The notes beneath the pieces were generated by a model, which saw only the letters and a list, made by a program, of their open reading frames with translations, made no database searches and had not been told where the DNA came from. The position numbers and the translations under genes are program-made. A stretch of DNA of 64,000 nucleotides from assembly GCF_040448685.1 (NCBI RefSeq), contig NZ_CP159290.1, positions 3,906,001 to 3,970,000 of the forward strand, in the 5' to 3' direction. Shown piece after piece: positions 43,808 through 52,106 of the stretch. Numbering within the stretch: the first letter of the stretch is position 1; each line of letters opens with the position of its first letter. Source of the DNA: Cellulosimicrobium sp. ES-005 (GTDB lineage Bacteria; Actinomycetota; Actinomycetes; Actinomycetales; Cellulomonadaceae).

Positions 43808-45217
43808 TCAGCCGACGAGCTGGTAGTTCTCGTCGAGCACGGTGCCGCGGTGCGGCTTGTAGAGGTCGTACCCGCGGGGGTTGCACTGGAGCCCGCCGTT
43901 GATGCAGTGCTCCACGAGGCGCTCCAGCACCTCGGGCTCCCAGCCGTTGATGAAGTCGTAGTGCCACGACTGGTCGGAGCCGCTGACGAGCCGCACGTCG
44001 GACATGTCACCGCTCACGGGCCACGCGATCTTGAACTCGATCATCGGGACCGCGATCGGGTGCGTCATGGGGCACTGCCCGTCCACGGGGTACGCCATGT
44101 GCGCGCCGTGGCCCATGTGCGCCGAGGCGTCGGGGGACAGGTGCATGCCGTCCCAGCAGCTCGGCGCCTGGTAGCGGATGTTGAGCTCGGTGCCCTCGGG
44201 GCAGTGCGCCGGGATGTCCCAGCTCTTCGAGATGTCGCCGCACTCCCAGCCCTCGACGGCGCCCGGCGCGGTCCGGAACTCGTCGTACGTCGCCATCATG
44301 TCGCCCGCGACGAACCGCAGGCCGGGCGGGAAGGGCTTGACCTTCGTGTAGTCGTCGATCCCCGACTTGTAGTAGATCGTCAGGGGGATGTCGGGCTCGA
44401 TCGGGACGCCGTTCTTCTCGATCGCCGGGAACCAGTAGGACGAGTGGTCCTGCGGGACGGTGCAGGTCGACTCGGTGTCCTCGAACAGGTCCTCGGGCAC
44501 CGTGAACGCGTCGGTCACGCGGTTGCCGACGAACGTGTGCAGGTGCGACTTCCCCGGCTGCCCCGGGAAGACGATCGGGTCGTCGGGCAGGAAGTGCGAG
44601 AACGAGCAGTTCGCCTGGAACTCGTGGTGCGTGACCTCGTCGTCCCACTCCGGCGGCACCTCGGGCTCGGGGGCGTCGCCGTCGCCGAACACCTGGAGCT
44701 CGTACAGCGAGTAGCCGTACTGGGTGCCGCGCTCGGTGCCGACGACCTGGACGTAGCGGCCCGTCACGTCGACGTCGAACGACTGCACGCCGCCCGTCCC
44801 GTCGACGACGGTCGCGACGGTCGCCCAGGACTGCCCGTCCTGCGACACCTGGACCGTGAAGTCCTTGCCGTACGCGGCCTCCCAGTCGAGGACGACGCGG
44901 TCGAGGTCGTGCGGCTCGCCGAGGTCGACGCGGAGCCACTGGTCGTCGCTCGGCTGGCTCGCCCAACGGGTGGACCGGTCGCCGTCGACCGCGAACCGGG
45001 GCCCCAGGCCGCCGGACTCGGAGCTCGACGCCGCCGTGAGCGCGCCCTGGGAGAGCAGGGTGTCCGGGGCGGCTGCGGCGCTCGTCGTGACGACGACCGA
45101 GGCCGACGCCACGAGGACGCCGGTCATCGTCGCGGCGATCCGGCGTCGGCGCGTCCCGGGGCGGCGGATGCCGTGCCGGGGAGGCGATAGCGTGGTGGTG
45201 CGTGTCGTGCCGTGCAT
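43808..45217 (-). CDS. Secreted discoidin plus DUF1996 protein
   Basis: 469 residues. Arg-rich signal peptide (to about 50), an F5/8 type C domain (about 52-180; AVDGDRSTRWASQPSDDQWL), a Pro/Glu linker, then DUF1996 (about 195-469). The DUF1996 core has QANCSFSHFLPDDPIVFPG, GKSHLHTFVGN (HxHxF), WFPAIEKNGVPIEPD, SCWDGMHLSPD, and WHYDFINGW near the end. DUF1996 is found in secreted fungal and actinobacterial proteins and has no agreed activity. GAAGGAGG precedes ATG 45217. Middle gene of the discoidin cluster. Confidence 0.87.
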   Translation of the reverse strand: MHGTTRTTTLSPPRHGIRRPGTRRRRIAATMTGVLVASASVVVTTSAAAAPDTLLSQGALTAASSSESGGLGPRFAVDGDRSTRWASQPSDDQWLRVDLGEPHDLDRVVLDWEAAYGKDFTVQVSQDGQSWATVATVVDGTGGVQSFDVDVTGRYVQVVGTERGTQYGYSLYELQVFGDGDAPEPEVPPEWDDEVTHHEFQANCSFSHFLPDDPIVFPGQPGKSHLHTFVGNRVTDAFTVPEDLFEDTESTCTVPQDHSSYWFPAIEKNGVPIEPDIPLTIYYKSGIDDYTKVKPFPPGLRFVAGDMMATYDEFRTAPGAVEGWECGDISKSWDIPAHCPEGTELNIRYQAPSCWDGMHLSPDASAHMGHGAHMAYPVDGQCPMTHPIAVPMIEFKIAWPVSGDMSDVRLVSGSDQSWHYDFINGWEPEVLERLVEHCINGGLQCNPRGYDLYKPHRGTVLDENYQLVG

Positions 45218-45324
45218 GCTTCCTCCTTCGAGGTCGTCGCGCGCTGCGGAGCCTCTCGGGCAGGAGCGCGCGACGCTGCGCGGATGATGGGCACGCCCGG
45301 CGTCTGTCACCGGGCGCCGTGCCG

Positions 45325-45352
45325 GGTGGGGGCGGTTGCCGCCGCCCCCACC
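45325..45352 (-). terminator. Intercistronic hairpin after the GH-A gene
   Basis: GGTGGGGGCGG and CCGCCCCCACC, a perfect 11-bp stem with a 6-nt loop, 17 bp beyond the stop of the upstream gene. Confidence 0.65.
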
Positions 45353-45368
45353 TGGACGTCTGTGGGTG

Positions 45369-47642
45369 TCAGCGCTGGTAGACGCCGAGCTCGAACAGGG
45401 AGTAGCCCCACGCGGTGCCGCGCGCGTCGAGCTGGAGCCGCACGTAGCGGCCGGTACCCGCGACGTCGAGGCTGTCGACCCCGCCGTCGCCGTCCGTCAC
45501 CGTGCGGACCGTCGTCCAGGACTGCCCGTCGTTCGAGGTCTGGATCCTGTAGGCCTTGCCGAACGCCGTCTCCCAGACGAGCTGGACGTGCTGGAACGCC
45601 TGGACCGAGCCGAGGTCGACCGTCAGCCACTCGTCGTCGTTCCAGCTGCTCGCCCAGCGCGTGCTCTGGTCGCCGTCGGTCGCCTGGCCGGGGGACCAGT
45701 TGCCGTTCCAGGGGTCGAAGCTCGACGCCGTGGTGGTCTTGCCCTGCGCGATGTTCGTCCCGGCGACCGGCGGGGCCACGACGCGGAACGACCGCGTCTC
45801 GACCCCGACGTTCCCCTTCCCGTCCTCGGCCCACACGTAGAGCTTCCACACGCCGAGCCGCGAGGGCGCGGTGACCGAGAACGTCCCCGGGCCCGTGCTC
45901 GTGAGCTCGGTCCAGGCGAGGCCGCCGGCGCCGTCGACGTACTTGCTGTTGAAGAACGCGACGTAGTTGATCGGGTCGCCGTCGGGGTCGGTCGCGGCGA
46001 GGTCGACGTCCAGCGTCGCGCCGGCGGTCACGGACGTCGAGCCCGGGATCGTCATGCCGGTGATGCGCGGGGCCGTGTTCACGCCCGTGAGGTCGACGCC
46101 CCACGTCTTGGCGATCGCGTGGTAGCCGAGGCGCTTGTTGTTGCCGGGCGTGACGTTGAACCACACCCCGCCGAAGTCGCCCTCGACGCCGTAGTGGAAG
46201 AACGTCGCGCCGAGCGCCTTGCCCTCGTGCTCCATGAGGCACTTCCAGGACAGCGGCAGCGCGCGGCTCTTCTCGATGTCGGTGGGCTCGTCCGGGACGC
46301 CGTTCACGTCGTCGGGGACCTCCCACTCGCCGGCCGCGCCGCCCTCGGTGAGGACGTACGGCTTCCCGTAGTCCCCGGCCTCCCACGCCGCGGCGATGCT
46401 GCACACGTCGCCGTACGCGTTGATGGAGAGCAGGTCCAGGTCGGGCGCGTGGTCGCGGATGTACGGCCACGCGCCGGTCCACGCGTCGGTGTTCGACGTC
46501 GGGTGGTTCGGGTCGATCGCGTGGATCGCGACGCTCACCTCGTTGACGAACGACGCGTAGGCGTTGCGGATCTCCTCGAGGTCCGTGCCGGAGTAGCAGT
46601 TCTGGAGGCCGAGGATCGCCTCGTTGCCGATGTTCCACATCAGTACGGCCGGGTGGTCCTTGTACTCCTGCACCCAGCGCAGGATGTCGGCCTTGGTGTC
46701 GTTCTTGTACGTCGTGTCGGTGCGGTAGTCGATGCAGCCGCCCGACCCCGGGCCGCCGCCGGGCATGAGCCAGAAGCCCGCGATGACGCGGACGTCGTGC
46801 TCGGCCGCGGCGTCGAAGATCGCGCGCGAGTCGGCGCCCGTGCCCCAGGTGCGGGTCGTGTTGCCGTTGATGTCGGCGAGGCCCTGCATGCGCGGCCCGG
46901 TCTCCTCGGCGCTCGTGCCGCCCCACGTGAATCCGCGCACCGTGTACGGCTGCCCGTCCACCTGGAGGTCCCAGTCGCCGTTCCCGCCGACGACCTCGAC
47001 GACGCTCGGCCCCGAGTCCTTGACCGGCACCGTCGGGTGGCCGGGGCGCACGTAGTCGGGGAACGGGTCGGTCGGGTCACCGGGGTCGGTCGGGTCGACC
47101 GGCCCCGAGCTGCCCGCCTCGCCGAACACGCGGAACTCGTAGAGCGAGTGGCCGTAGCCGCCCGGGCGGGCGGTCGACAGGACGCGCACGTACCGCCCCT
47201 CGCCGTCGACGTCGAGCACGTCGGTGCCGCCGTCGCCCTGGGTCGTGGAGTAGAGCGTGCGCCAGGCGGAGGCGTCGTCGGAGACCTGGACCTGGTAGGC
47301 CGACGAGTAGGCGCCCTCCCAGACGAGCTCCACACGGTCGACGCTCGCGTCCTGCTCCAGGTCGACCTGGAGCCACTGGGGGTCGCTCCAGGCGCTGGAC
47401 CAGCGCGTGCCGAGGTCGCCGTCGACGGCGTTGCCCGCGGCGTACCCGGCCCAGTCGTCCTGGACGGACGACGCGGTGGCGGGCTTGCCCTGGGACAGGA
47501 GCACCGGCTCGGCGCTCGCGGTCGTCGCCGGCACGACCAGCGCCGCACCCGCGAGGGCGCCGGAGGCCAGCGTCGCGAGCGCGGCGCGAGCCGCTCGGCG
47601 TCTGCGGGGCCGCGCGGGGGCGGTGGGGGATGTGGTGCGCAT
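45369..47642 (-). CDS. Secreted clan GH-A glycoside hydrolase flanked by two discoidin domains
   Basis: 757 residues. Signal peptide (to about 44), F5/8 type C domain (about 47-175), linker, then a TIM-barrel hydrolase (about 205-520) with candidate acid/base Glu341 in WNIGNEAI and nucleophile Glu433 in PYVLTEGGA. A bacterial Ig-like domain (about 525-615; ITGMTIPGSTSVTAGATLDV) and a second F5/8 domain (about 625-757) end the protein. The barrel resembles GH2/GH5-type enzymes; the substrate is not evident, though the GH55-like neighbour hints at beta-1,3-glucan. First gene behind the operator-controlled promoter at 47749-47803. Confidence 0.85.
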   Translation of the reverse strand: MRTTSPTAPARPRRRRAARAALATLASGALAGAALVVPATTASAEPVLLSQGKPATASSVQDDWAGYAAGNAVDGDLGTRWSSAWSDPQWLQVDLEQDASVDRVELVWEGAYSSAYQVQVSDDASAWRTLYSTTQGDGGTDVLDVDGEGRYVRVLSTARPGGYGHSLYEFRVFGEAGSSGPVDPTDPGDPTDPFPDYVRPGHPTVPVKDSGPSVVEVVGGNGDWDLQVDGQPYTVRGFTWGGTSAEETGPRMQGLADINGNTTRTWGTGADSRAIFDAAAEHDVRVIAGFWLMPGGGPGSGGCIDYRTDTTYKNDTKADILRWVQEYKDHPAVLMWNIGNEAILGLQNCYSGTDLEEIRNAYASFVNEVSVAIHAIDPNHPTSNTDAWTGAWPYIRDHAPDLDLLSINAYGDVCSIAAAWEAGDYGKPYVLTEGGAAGEWEVPDDVNGVPDEPTDIEKSRALPLSWKCLMEHEGKALGATFFHYGVEGDFGGVWFNVTPGNNKRLGYHAIAKTWGVDLTGVNTAPRITGMTIPGSTSVTAGATLDVDLAATDPDGDPINYVAFFNSKYVDGAGGLAWTELTSTGPGTFSVTAPSRLGVWKLYVWAEDGKGNVGVETRSFRVVAPPVAGTNIAQGKTTTASSFDPWNGNWSPGQATDGDQSTRWASSWNDDEWLTVDLGSVQAFQHVQLVWETAFGKAYRIQTSNDGQSWTTVRTVTDGDGGVDSLDVAGTGRYVRLQLDARGTAWGYSLFELGVYQR

Positions 47643-47748
47643 CGTGTTCGTCTACCTCTCCGTCCGCCCCAGGTCGGCGTCGACCCGGGGCACAGTTCGT
47701 CGTCGAGCCGTGCCCCCAGCCGCGGCGCCGCGGCTGAGGTGTGAAGCA

Positions 47749-47766
47749 GGGAGAGCGCTCTTACCC
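47749..47766. promoter_or_regulatory. LacI operator of the discoidin cluster
   Basis: GGGAGAGCGCTCTTACCC, with a perfect central AGAGCGCTCT. It sits just downstream of the -10 and so would block transcription of the gene ending at 45369. It is similar to CebR-type sites (TGGGAGCGCTCCCA). Confidence 0.75.
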
Positions 47767-47774
47767 GAGGCCCG

Positions 47775-47803
47775 AGTTTTCACCCGCTCGCGAGGGCTGT
47801 CAA
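47775..47803 (-). promoter_or_regulatory. Promoter of the discoidin cluster
   Basis: Reverse strand TTGACA (47803-47798), 17 bp, AAAACT (47780-47775). The -35 is a consensus match; the -10 is weaker. Confidence 0.5.
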
Positions 47804-47930
47804 GCGCATGACCCTCTCGAGACGCCGGGAATAACCGTATAAATACCCCGAAAACGGGCGCCAACTCTGACAAACTGGTCAGTAAGAAATGTCCCGGCAG
47901 CACGGGGCGCGGGCAGGACCGACCGCGGCA

Positions 47931-47947
47931 GGAAAGCGCTCTTACCC
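47931..47947. promoter_or_regulatory. Second operator, in front of the LacI gene
   Basis: GGAAAGCGCTCTTACCC, the same AGCGCTCTTACCC word as at 47749-47766, 18 bp before the GTG of the regulator. This suggests autoregulation. Confidence 0.75.
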
Positions 47948-47964
47948 CTGCTATCGTCGGGAGC

Positions 47965-49011
47965 GTGAGCGAGGACGTGCAGCACCGGGCGCCGACGCTC
48001 GACGACGTCGCCCGGGTGGCCGGCGTGTCGCGCGCGACGGTCTCGCGCGTCGTCAACGGCAAGCGCAAGGTCGCGCCCGCCGTCCAGGAGGTCGTCCTGG
48101 AGGCCGTGGCGACCACGGGCTACGTGCCCAACCGGGCCGCGCGCTCGCTCGTCACGCGCCGCACGGGGACGGTCGCCGTCGTGGTCTCCGGCGCCGAGCC
48201 GGGCCCCGACGACGGCCTGCACCTCCCGCGCCTGCTCGCCGACCCGTTCTTCGGCCGCGTCGTGGGGTCGTTCGTGCGGTCGCTGCGGCCGCACGACGTC
48301 CACCCCGTGCTCATGCTCGCCGACGGCGACGAGGCGAGGCGGCAGGTCGTGTCCTACCTGCGGTTCGGCAACGCCGACGGCGCGCTCCTGGTCTCCACCC
48401 ACGCCGACGACCCGCTCCCCGAGCAGCTCCTGGCCACGGGCAGACCCGTGGTGCTCTTCGCGCGGCCCCCGCGGCCCCTCCCGGTGAGCTACGTCGACGT
48501 CGCGAACACCGACGGCGCTCGCCTCGCCGCGCACCACCTGCTGGACCGCGGGTGCCGGACCGTCGGGGTGGTGTCCGGCCCGCTCGACGTCCTCGCCGCC
48601 CGGGACCGTCTCGACGGCTTCCGCGACGCCATGGCCCGCCGGGGCCACGCGTACGTGCCGAGCGTCGAGGGCAACTTCACGGTCGAGAGCGGCGAGGCCG
48701 CGATGCTCGAGCTGTTGCGCACCGCGCCCGGGATCGACGGCGTCTTCGTCTCGAACGACGTCATGGCGCAGGGGGCGATCCACGCGCTGCGCGAGCAGGG
48801 CCGCCGGGTGCCTGACGACGTCGCCGTCGTGGGGTTCGACGACAGCCCCGCCGGCACGCTCACGCGGCCGGCCCTCACGACCGTGCGCCAGCCCGTGGAG
48901 GAGATGGCGGCCGAGATGGCGCGACTCCTGCTGGAGCAGGTGGAGAACGGCGAGCCGCGGGTCACGTCGCGGATCTTCGACCCCGTGCTCGTCGTGCGCG
49001 ACTCGGCCTAG
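47965..49011 (+). CDS. LacI-family transcriptional regulator of the discoidin cluster
   Basis: 348 residues from GTG 47965. HTH APTLDDVARVAGVSRATVSR and NGKRKVAPAVQEVVLEAVA, hinge PNRAARSLVTRRT, then the sugar-binding-protein-like domain (LADPFFGRVVGSFVRSLRPHD; HHLLDRGCRTVGVVSGP; VAVVGFDDSPAGTLTRPALTTV). It is divergent from the three secreted discoidin proteins and shares an AGCGCT-centred operator with them, so it is their probable repressor, probably released by an oligosaccharide. Confidence 0.93.
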   Translation: MSEDVQHRAPTLDDVARVAGVSRATVSRVVNGKRKVAPAVQEVVLEAVATTGYVPNRAARSLVTRRTGTVAVVVSGAEPGPDDGLHLPRLLADPFFGRVVGSFVRSLRPHDVHPVLMLADGDEARRQVVSYLRFGNADGALLVSTHADDPLPEQLLATGRPVVLFARPPRPLPVSYVDVANTDGARLAAHHLLDRGCRTVGVVSGPLDVLAARDRLDGFRDAMARRGHAYVPSVEGNFTVESGEAAMLELLRTAPGIDGVFVSNDVMAQGAIHALREQGRRVPDDVAVVGFDDSPAGTLTRPALTTVRQPVEEMAAEMARLLLEQVENGEPRVTSRIFDPVLVVRDSA

Positions 49012-49042
49012 CGTCCCGCGAGCGGGAAGGCAGAATGGGCCC

Positions 49043-50092
49043 ATGCCTCTCGCTCCGCGCTACGTCGCCGCCGACGACCGTTACGACACCATGACCTACC
49101 GCCGGACGGGGCGCAGCGGCCTCGACCTCCCCGCGATCTCGCTCGGACTGTGGCACAACTTCGGAGACGTGAACCCGTTCGAGACGCAGCGCGCCGTGCT
49201 GCGCCGCGCGTTCGACCTCGGGATCACGCACTTCGACCTCGCCAACAACTACGGCCCGCCCTACGGCTCCGCGGAGGAGAACTTCGGCCGCCACCTCGCG
49301 CAGGACCTCGGCGCGTACCGCGACGAGCTCGTCATCTCCTCCAAGGCCGGGTACGACATGTGGCCCGGGCCGTACGGCGACGGCGGCTCGCGCAAGTACC
49401 TCCTGTCCTCGCTCGACCAGTCGCTGACGCGCATGGGCCTCGACTACGTGGACGTCTTCTACCACCACCGCCCGGACCCGAGCACCCCGCTCGAGGAGTC
49501 CATGCGGGCGCTGCACGACGCCGTCCAGCAGGGCAAGGCGCTCTACGTCGGCGTGTCGAACTACTCGCCGTCCCGCACGCGCGAGGCCGCCGCGATCCTC
49601 GCCGACCTCGGCACCCCGCTGCTCATCCACCAGCCCAGCTACTCGATGCTCAACCGCCACGTCGAGGACCTGGCGCACGAGGACCCGTACGACGGCGTCC
49701 AGAGCGAGTCGCTGCTCGACGTCGTGGGCGACCTCGGCGTCGGCACCATCGTGTTCTCGCCGCTCCAGCAGGGCCTGCTCACCGACCGCTACCTCTCCGG
49801 CTCCGCGCCCGAGGGATCGCGCGCCGCCCGCCCCGACTCGCCGTTCCTGTCCGAGCAGAACCTCGACGAGGCTTACCTCGAGAAGGCTCGCGCGCTGAAC
49901 GAGATCGCCGCCGGCCGCGACCAGACCCTCGCCCAGCTCGCCCTCGCCTGGGTGCTCCGCGACGACCGCGTCACGTCCGCGCTCATCGGCGCGAGCAGCG
50001 TGCGCCAGCTCGAGAACAACGTCGCCGCGCTCGCGGCACCCCCGCTCACCCCCGACGAGACGGACGCCATCGAGTCCGCCCTCGCGAGGTAG
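49043..50092 (+). CDS. Aldo/keto reductase, YghZ-like
   Basis: 349 residues. The (beta/alpha)8 NADPH reductase fold is clear: GLDLPAISLGLWHNFGDV, ITHFDLANNYGPPYGSAEENF (catalytic Asp/Tyr), ISSKAGYDMWPGPYGDGGSRKYL (catalytic Lys), DVFYHHRPD (His), and ALIGASSVRQLENNV (NADPH site). The WPGPYGDGGSRKYL segment is typical of the L-glyceraldehyde-3-phosphate reductase (YghZ/GpR) group. Starts at ATG 49043, 31 bp after the LacI gene, so it may be read through from it. Its TAG stop is inside the nested palindrome. Confidence 0.92.
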   Translation: MPLAPRYVAADDRYDTMTYRRTGRSGLDLPAISLGLWHNFGDVNPFETQRAVLRRAFDLGITHFDLANNYGPPYGSAEENFGRHLAQDLGAYRDELVISSKAGYDMWPGPYGDGGSRKYLLSSLDQSLTRMGLDYVDVFYHHRPDPSTPLEESMRALHDAVQQGKALYVGVSNYSPSRTREAAAILADLGTPLLIHQPSYSMLNRHVEDLAHEDPYDGVQSESLLDVVGDLGVGTIVFSPLQQGLLTDRYLSGSAPEGSRAARPDSPFLSEQNLDEAYLEKARALNEIAAGRDQTLAQLALAWVLRDDRVTSALIGASSVRQLENNVAALAAPPLTPDETDAIESALAR

Positions 50093-50160
50093 AACCGAAC
50101 CGCCGGTCGCGAGGTAGAGCTCGCGGGGCTCTACCTCGGGTCCGGAGGTTCTACCTCGCG
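50083..50160. repeat. Nested double palindrome between convergent genes
   Basis: Outer arms CGCGAGGTAGAACC (50083-50096) and GGTTCTACCTCGCG (50147-50160); inner arms CGAGGTAGAGC (50110-50120) and GCTCTACCTCG (50128-50138). All are perfect. The left outer GGTAG gives the stop of the aldo/keto reductase and an inner CTACC gives the stop of the converging sigma gene. Confidence 0.85.
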
Positions 50161-51513
50161 ACCATGGGCGGGGTGCGGGTCGGCAGACGACGACGCCGCG
50201 GCGGCGCGCTCCAGGAGGAGCTGGCGCTCGTGGCGGGTCGGGGCGAGGGCAGCGGCGCGTTCGAGGACGTCCGCGGCCTCGGCGTGCCGTCCCAGCCGGG
50301 TGAGCAGGTCGCCGCGCACGGCGCCGTAGAGGTGGTGGCGGGCGAGGCGCGGGTCGTCCGCGACGGCGTCGAGCACGACGAGCGCGGCGTCGGGACCGTC
50401 CGCGTAGCCGACGGCGACGGCGCGGTTGAGCTCGACGACGGGGGAGGGCGCGACGGACGCGAGCGCGTCGTAGAGGGCGACGATCGCCTCCCAGTCGGTG
50501 TCCGCCCAGGCCGTGGCCCGTGCGTGGCACGCGGCGATCGCGGCCTGGAGGGAGTAGGGACCGAGCGGCTTCCCGGCGCGCGTGCCCAGCGCGAGCGCGC
50601 GGTCGAGCGCGGCGAGGCCGTGGCGGACGAGGAGGCGGTCCCAGCGTGCACGGTCCTGGTCCTGGAGCAGCACGGGCTCGCCGTCGGGCCCGGTGCGCGC
50701 GGCGAAGCGTGACGCCTGGAGCTCCATGAGCGCGACGAGCCCGTGCACCTCCGGCTCGCCCGGGAGCAGCCCGGCGAGCACCCGCCCGAGCCGCATCGCG
50801 TCGTCGGCGAGCTCGCGCCGTACCCACGCGTCTCCCGACGTGGCGGCGTACCCCTCGGTGAAGACGAGGTACACGACCTCGAGCACGGCGGGCACGCGGG
50901 CGGCGAGCTCGTCGGCCTGCGGGACGTCGAACGGGACGTTCGCCTCGGCGAGCGTCCGCTTCGCGCGCGAGACGCGCTGCCCGACCGTCGCGGAGGGGAC
51001 GAGGAACGCGCGCGCGATCTCGTCCGTCGTCAGTCCCCCCACGAGGCGCAGGGTGAGCGCGACGCGGGAGTCGCGCGGGAGCACGGGGTGACAGGCGACG
51101 AGCACGAGCGCGAGCAGGTCGTCGCCCACGGGGTCCTCGACGATCGCGTCGGGGGCCGGGACCGACCCCACGAGGACCGCGCCGCCGTCGCCCGGGTGCG
51201 CGACCGCCGTCGTCCCTCCGCCGGACCGCGCACCGGGCGCGGCGAGGTCCGCCGCGAGCCGCGCGTACTTCTCGTCGCGCGTGCGCTCGCGGCGGACCAG
51301 GTCGACGGCGCGGCGGCGCGCCACGGTCGTCAGCCACGCGCCGGGGTTGTCCGGGACGCCCTGCTCGGGCCACTGCTCGAGCGCGGCGACGAACGCCTCC
51401 TGGGCGACCTCCTCGGCGAGGCCGACGTCGCGCAGGGTCCGCGCGAGGCCCGCGACGAGCCGCGGCGACTCGATGCGCCACACGGCCTCGACGGTGCGGG
51501 AGACGTCGGTCAT
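50131..51513 (-). CDS. ECF42-type RNA polymerase sigma factor
   Basis: 460 residues, the same layout as the factor at 17297: region 2 (GLAEEVAQEAFVAALEQWPEQGVPDNPGAWLTT), region 4 (TTDEIARAFLVPSATVGQRVSRAKR) and a long C-terminal TPR-like domain (about 200-440; VYLVFTEGYAATSGDAW, YSLQAAIAACHA, SPVVELNRAVAVGYADGPDAAL). An Ala/Gly-rich insert lies between the sigma regions (about 90-125). A YCII gene lies 37 bp upstream on the same strand. The last residues, GREVEPPDPR, are encoded within the palindromic repeat, as in the other copy. Confidence 0.93.
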   Translation of the reverse strand: MTDVSRTVEAVWRIESPRLVAGLARTLRDVGLAEEVAQEAFVAALEQWPEQGVPDNPGAWLTTVARRRAVDLVRRERTRDEKYARLAADLAAPGARSGGGTTAVAHPGDGGAVLVGSVPAPDAIVEDPVGDDLLALVLVACHPVLPRDSRVALTLRLVGGLTTDEIARAFLVPSATVGQRVSRAKRTLAEANVPFDVPQADELAARVPAVLEVVYLVFTEGYAATSGDAWVRRELADDAMRLGRVLAGLLPGEPEVHGLVALMELQASRFAARTGPDGEPVLLQDQDRARWDRLLVRHGLAALDRALALGTRAGKPLGPYSLQAAIAACHARATAWADTDWEAIVALYDALASVAPSPVVELNRAVAVGYADGPDAALVVLDAVADDPRLARHHLYGAVRGDLLTRLGRHAEAADVLERAAALAPTRHERQLLLERAAAASSSADPHPAHGREVEPPDPR

Positions 51514-51550
51514 CGTCGTACCCCTGTCATACCCCTGCCCGGAGCAGGGC

Positions 51551-51988
51551 TCAGGAGCCCTGCTGCGCGCGGATCTGCTCGGCGAGGCGCTCGTCCTTCG
51601 CGCGCTGCTCGGGCGTGTACTCGGCGCCGAAGTCCTCGACCTCGAAGATCGGCCGGATCTCGAGGACCTCCTCCAGGCCCATGCTCGGGTCGCTGGGGCA
51701 CTTGCGGGCCCACTCGACGGCCTCCTCGAGCGAGGAGACCTGCCAGATCCAGTACCCGGCGACGATCTCCTTGGACTCGGTGAACGGCCCGTCGACGACG
51801 GACGTCTCGCCGCCGCGGAACACGACGCGCGCGGCCTTGGCCGTGGGCTGCAGTCCCTGGCCGTCGAGCATGATGCCCGCCTTGACGAGCTCCTCGTTGT
51901 ACGCGCCCATCTGGGCGAGCATCTCCTGGGTGGGGGCGATCTTGTCCTCGTCGGCCCCGTTGCCCGTGATCATGACCATGACGCGCAT
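51551..51988 (-). CDS. YCII-related (DGPF) domain protein
   Basis: 145 residues. MRVMVMITGNGADEDKIAPTQE opens the fold, VVDGPFTESKEIVAGYWIWQV carries the DGPF motif, and a charged C-terminal tail (TPEQRAKDERLAEQIRAQQ) follows. It is upstream of, and probably cotranscribed with, the ECF42 sigma gene. Distinct in sequence from the YCII protein at 18660, so the two modules are not a recent duplication. Confidence 0.92.
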   Translation of the reverse strand: MRVMVMITGNGADEDKIAPTQEMLAQMGAYNEELVKAGIMLDGQGLQPTAKAARVVFRGGETSVVDGPFTESKEIVAGYWIWQVSSLEEAVEWARKCPSDPSMGLEEVLEIRPIFEVEDFGAEYTPEQRAKDERLAEQIRAQQGS

Positions 51989-52106
51989 GACGTTCCTCCT
52001 CGGTGAGTGCCTCCTCGACCCTAGTGTCGTGAAGGCGCGTTCACCCTGACGTCGGACGGCGCCCCCGGGTTTTCGACACGCGTCGCCGACGAGTTTCGCC
52101 GAGGCG

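Larger units (their letters stand above)
47643..47964. other. Divergent control region of the discoidin cluster and its regulator
   Basis: 322 bp, locally AT-rich for this genome (47820-47890). It holds the two related operators, a good leftward promoter, and presumably the rightward promoter of the LacI gene, which I could not place with confidence. Confidence 0.6.
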
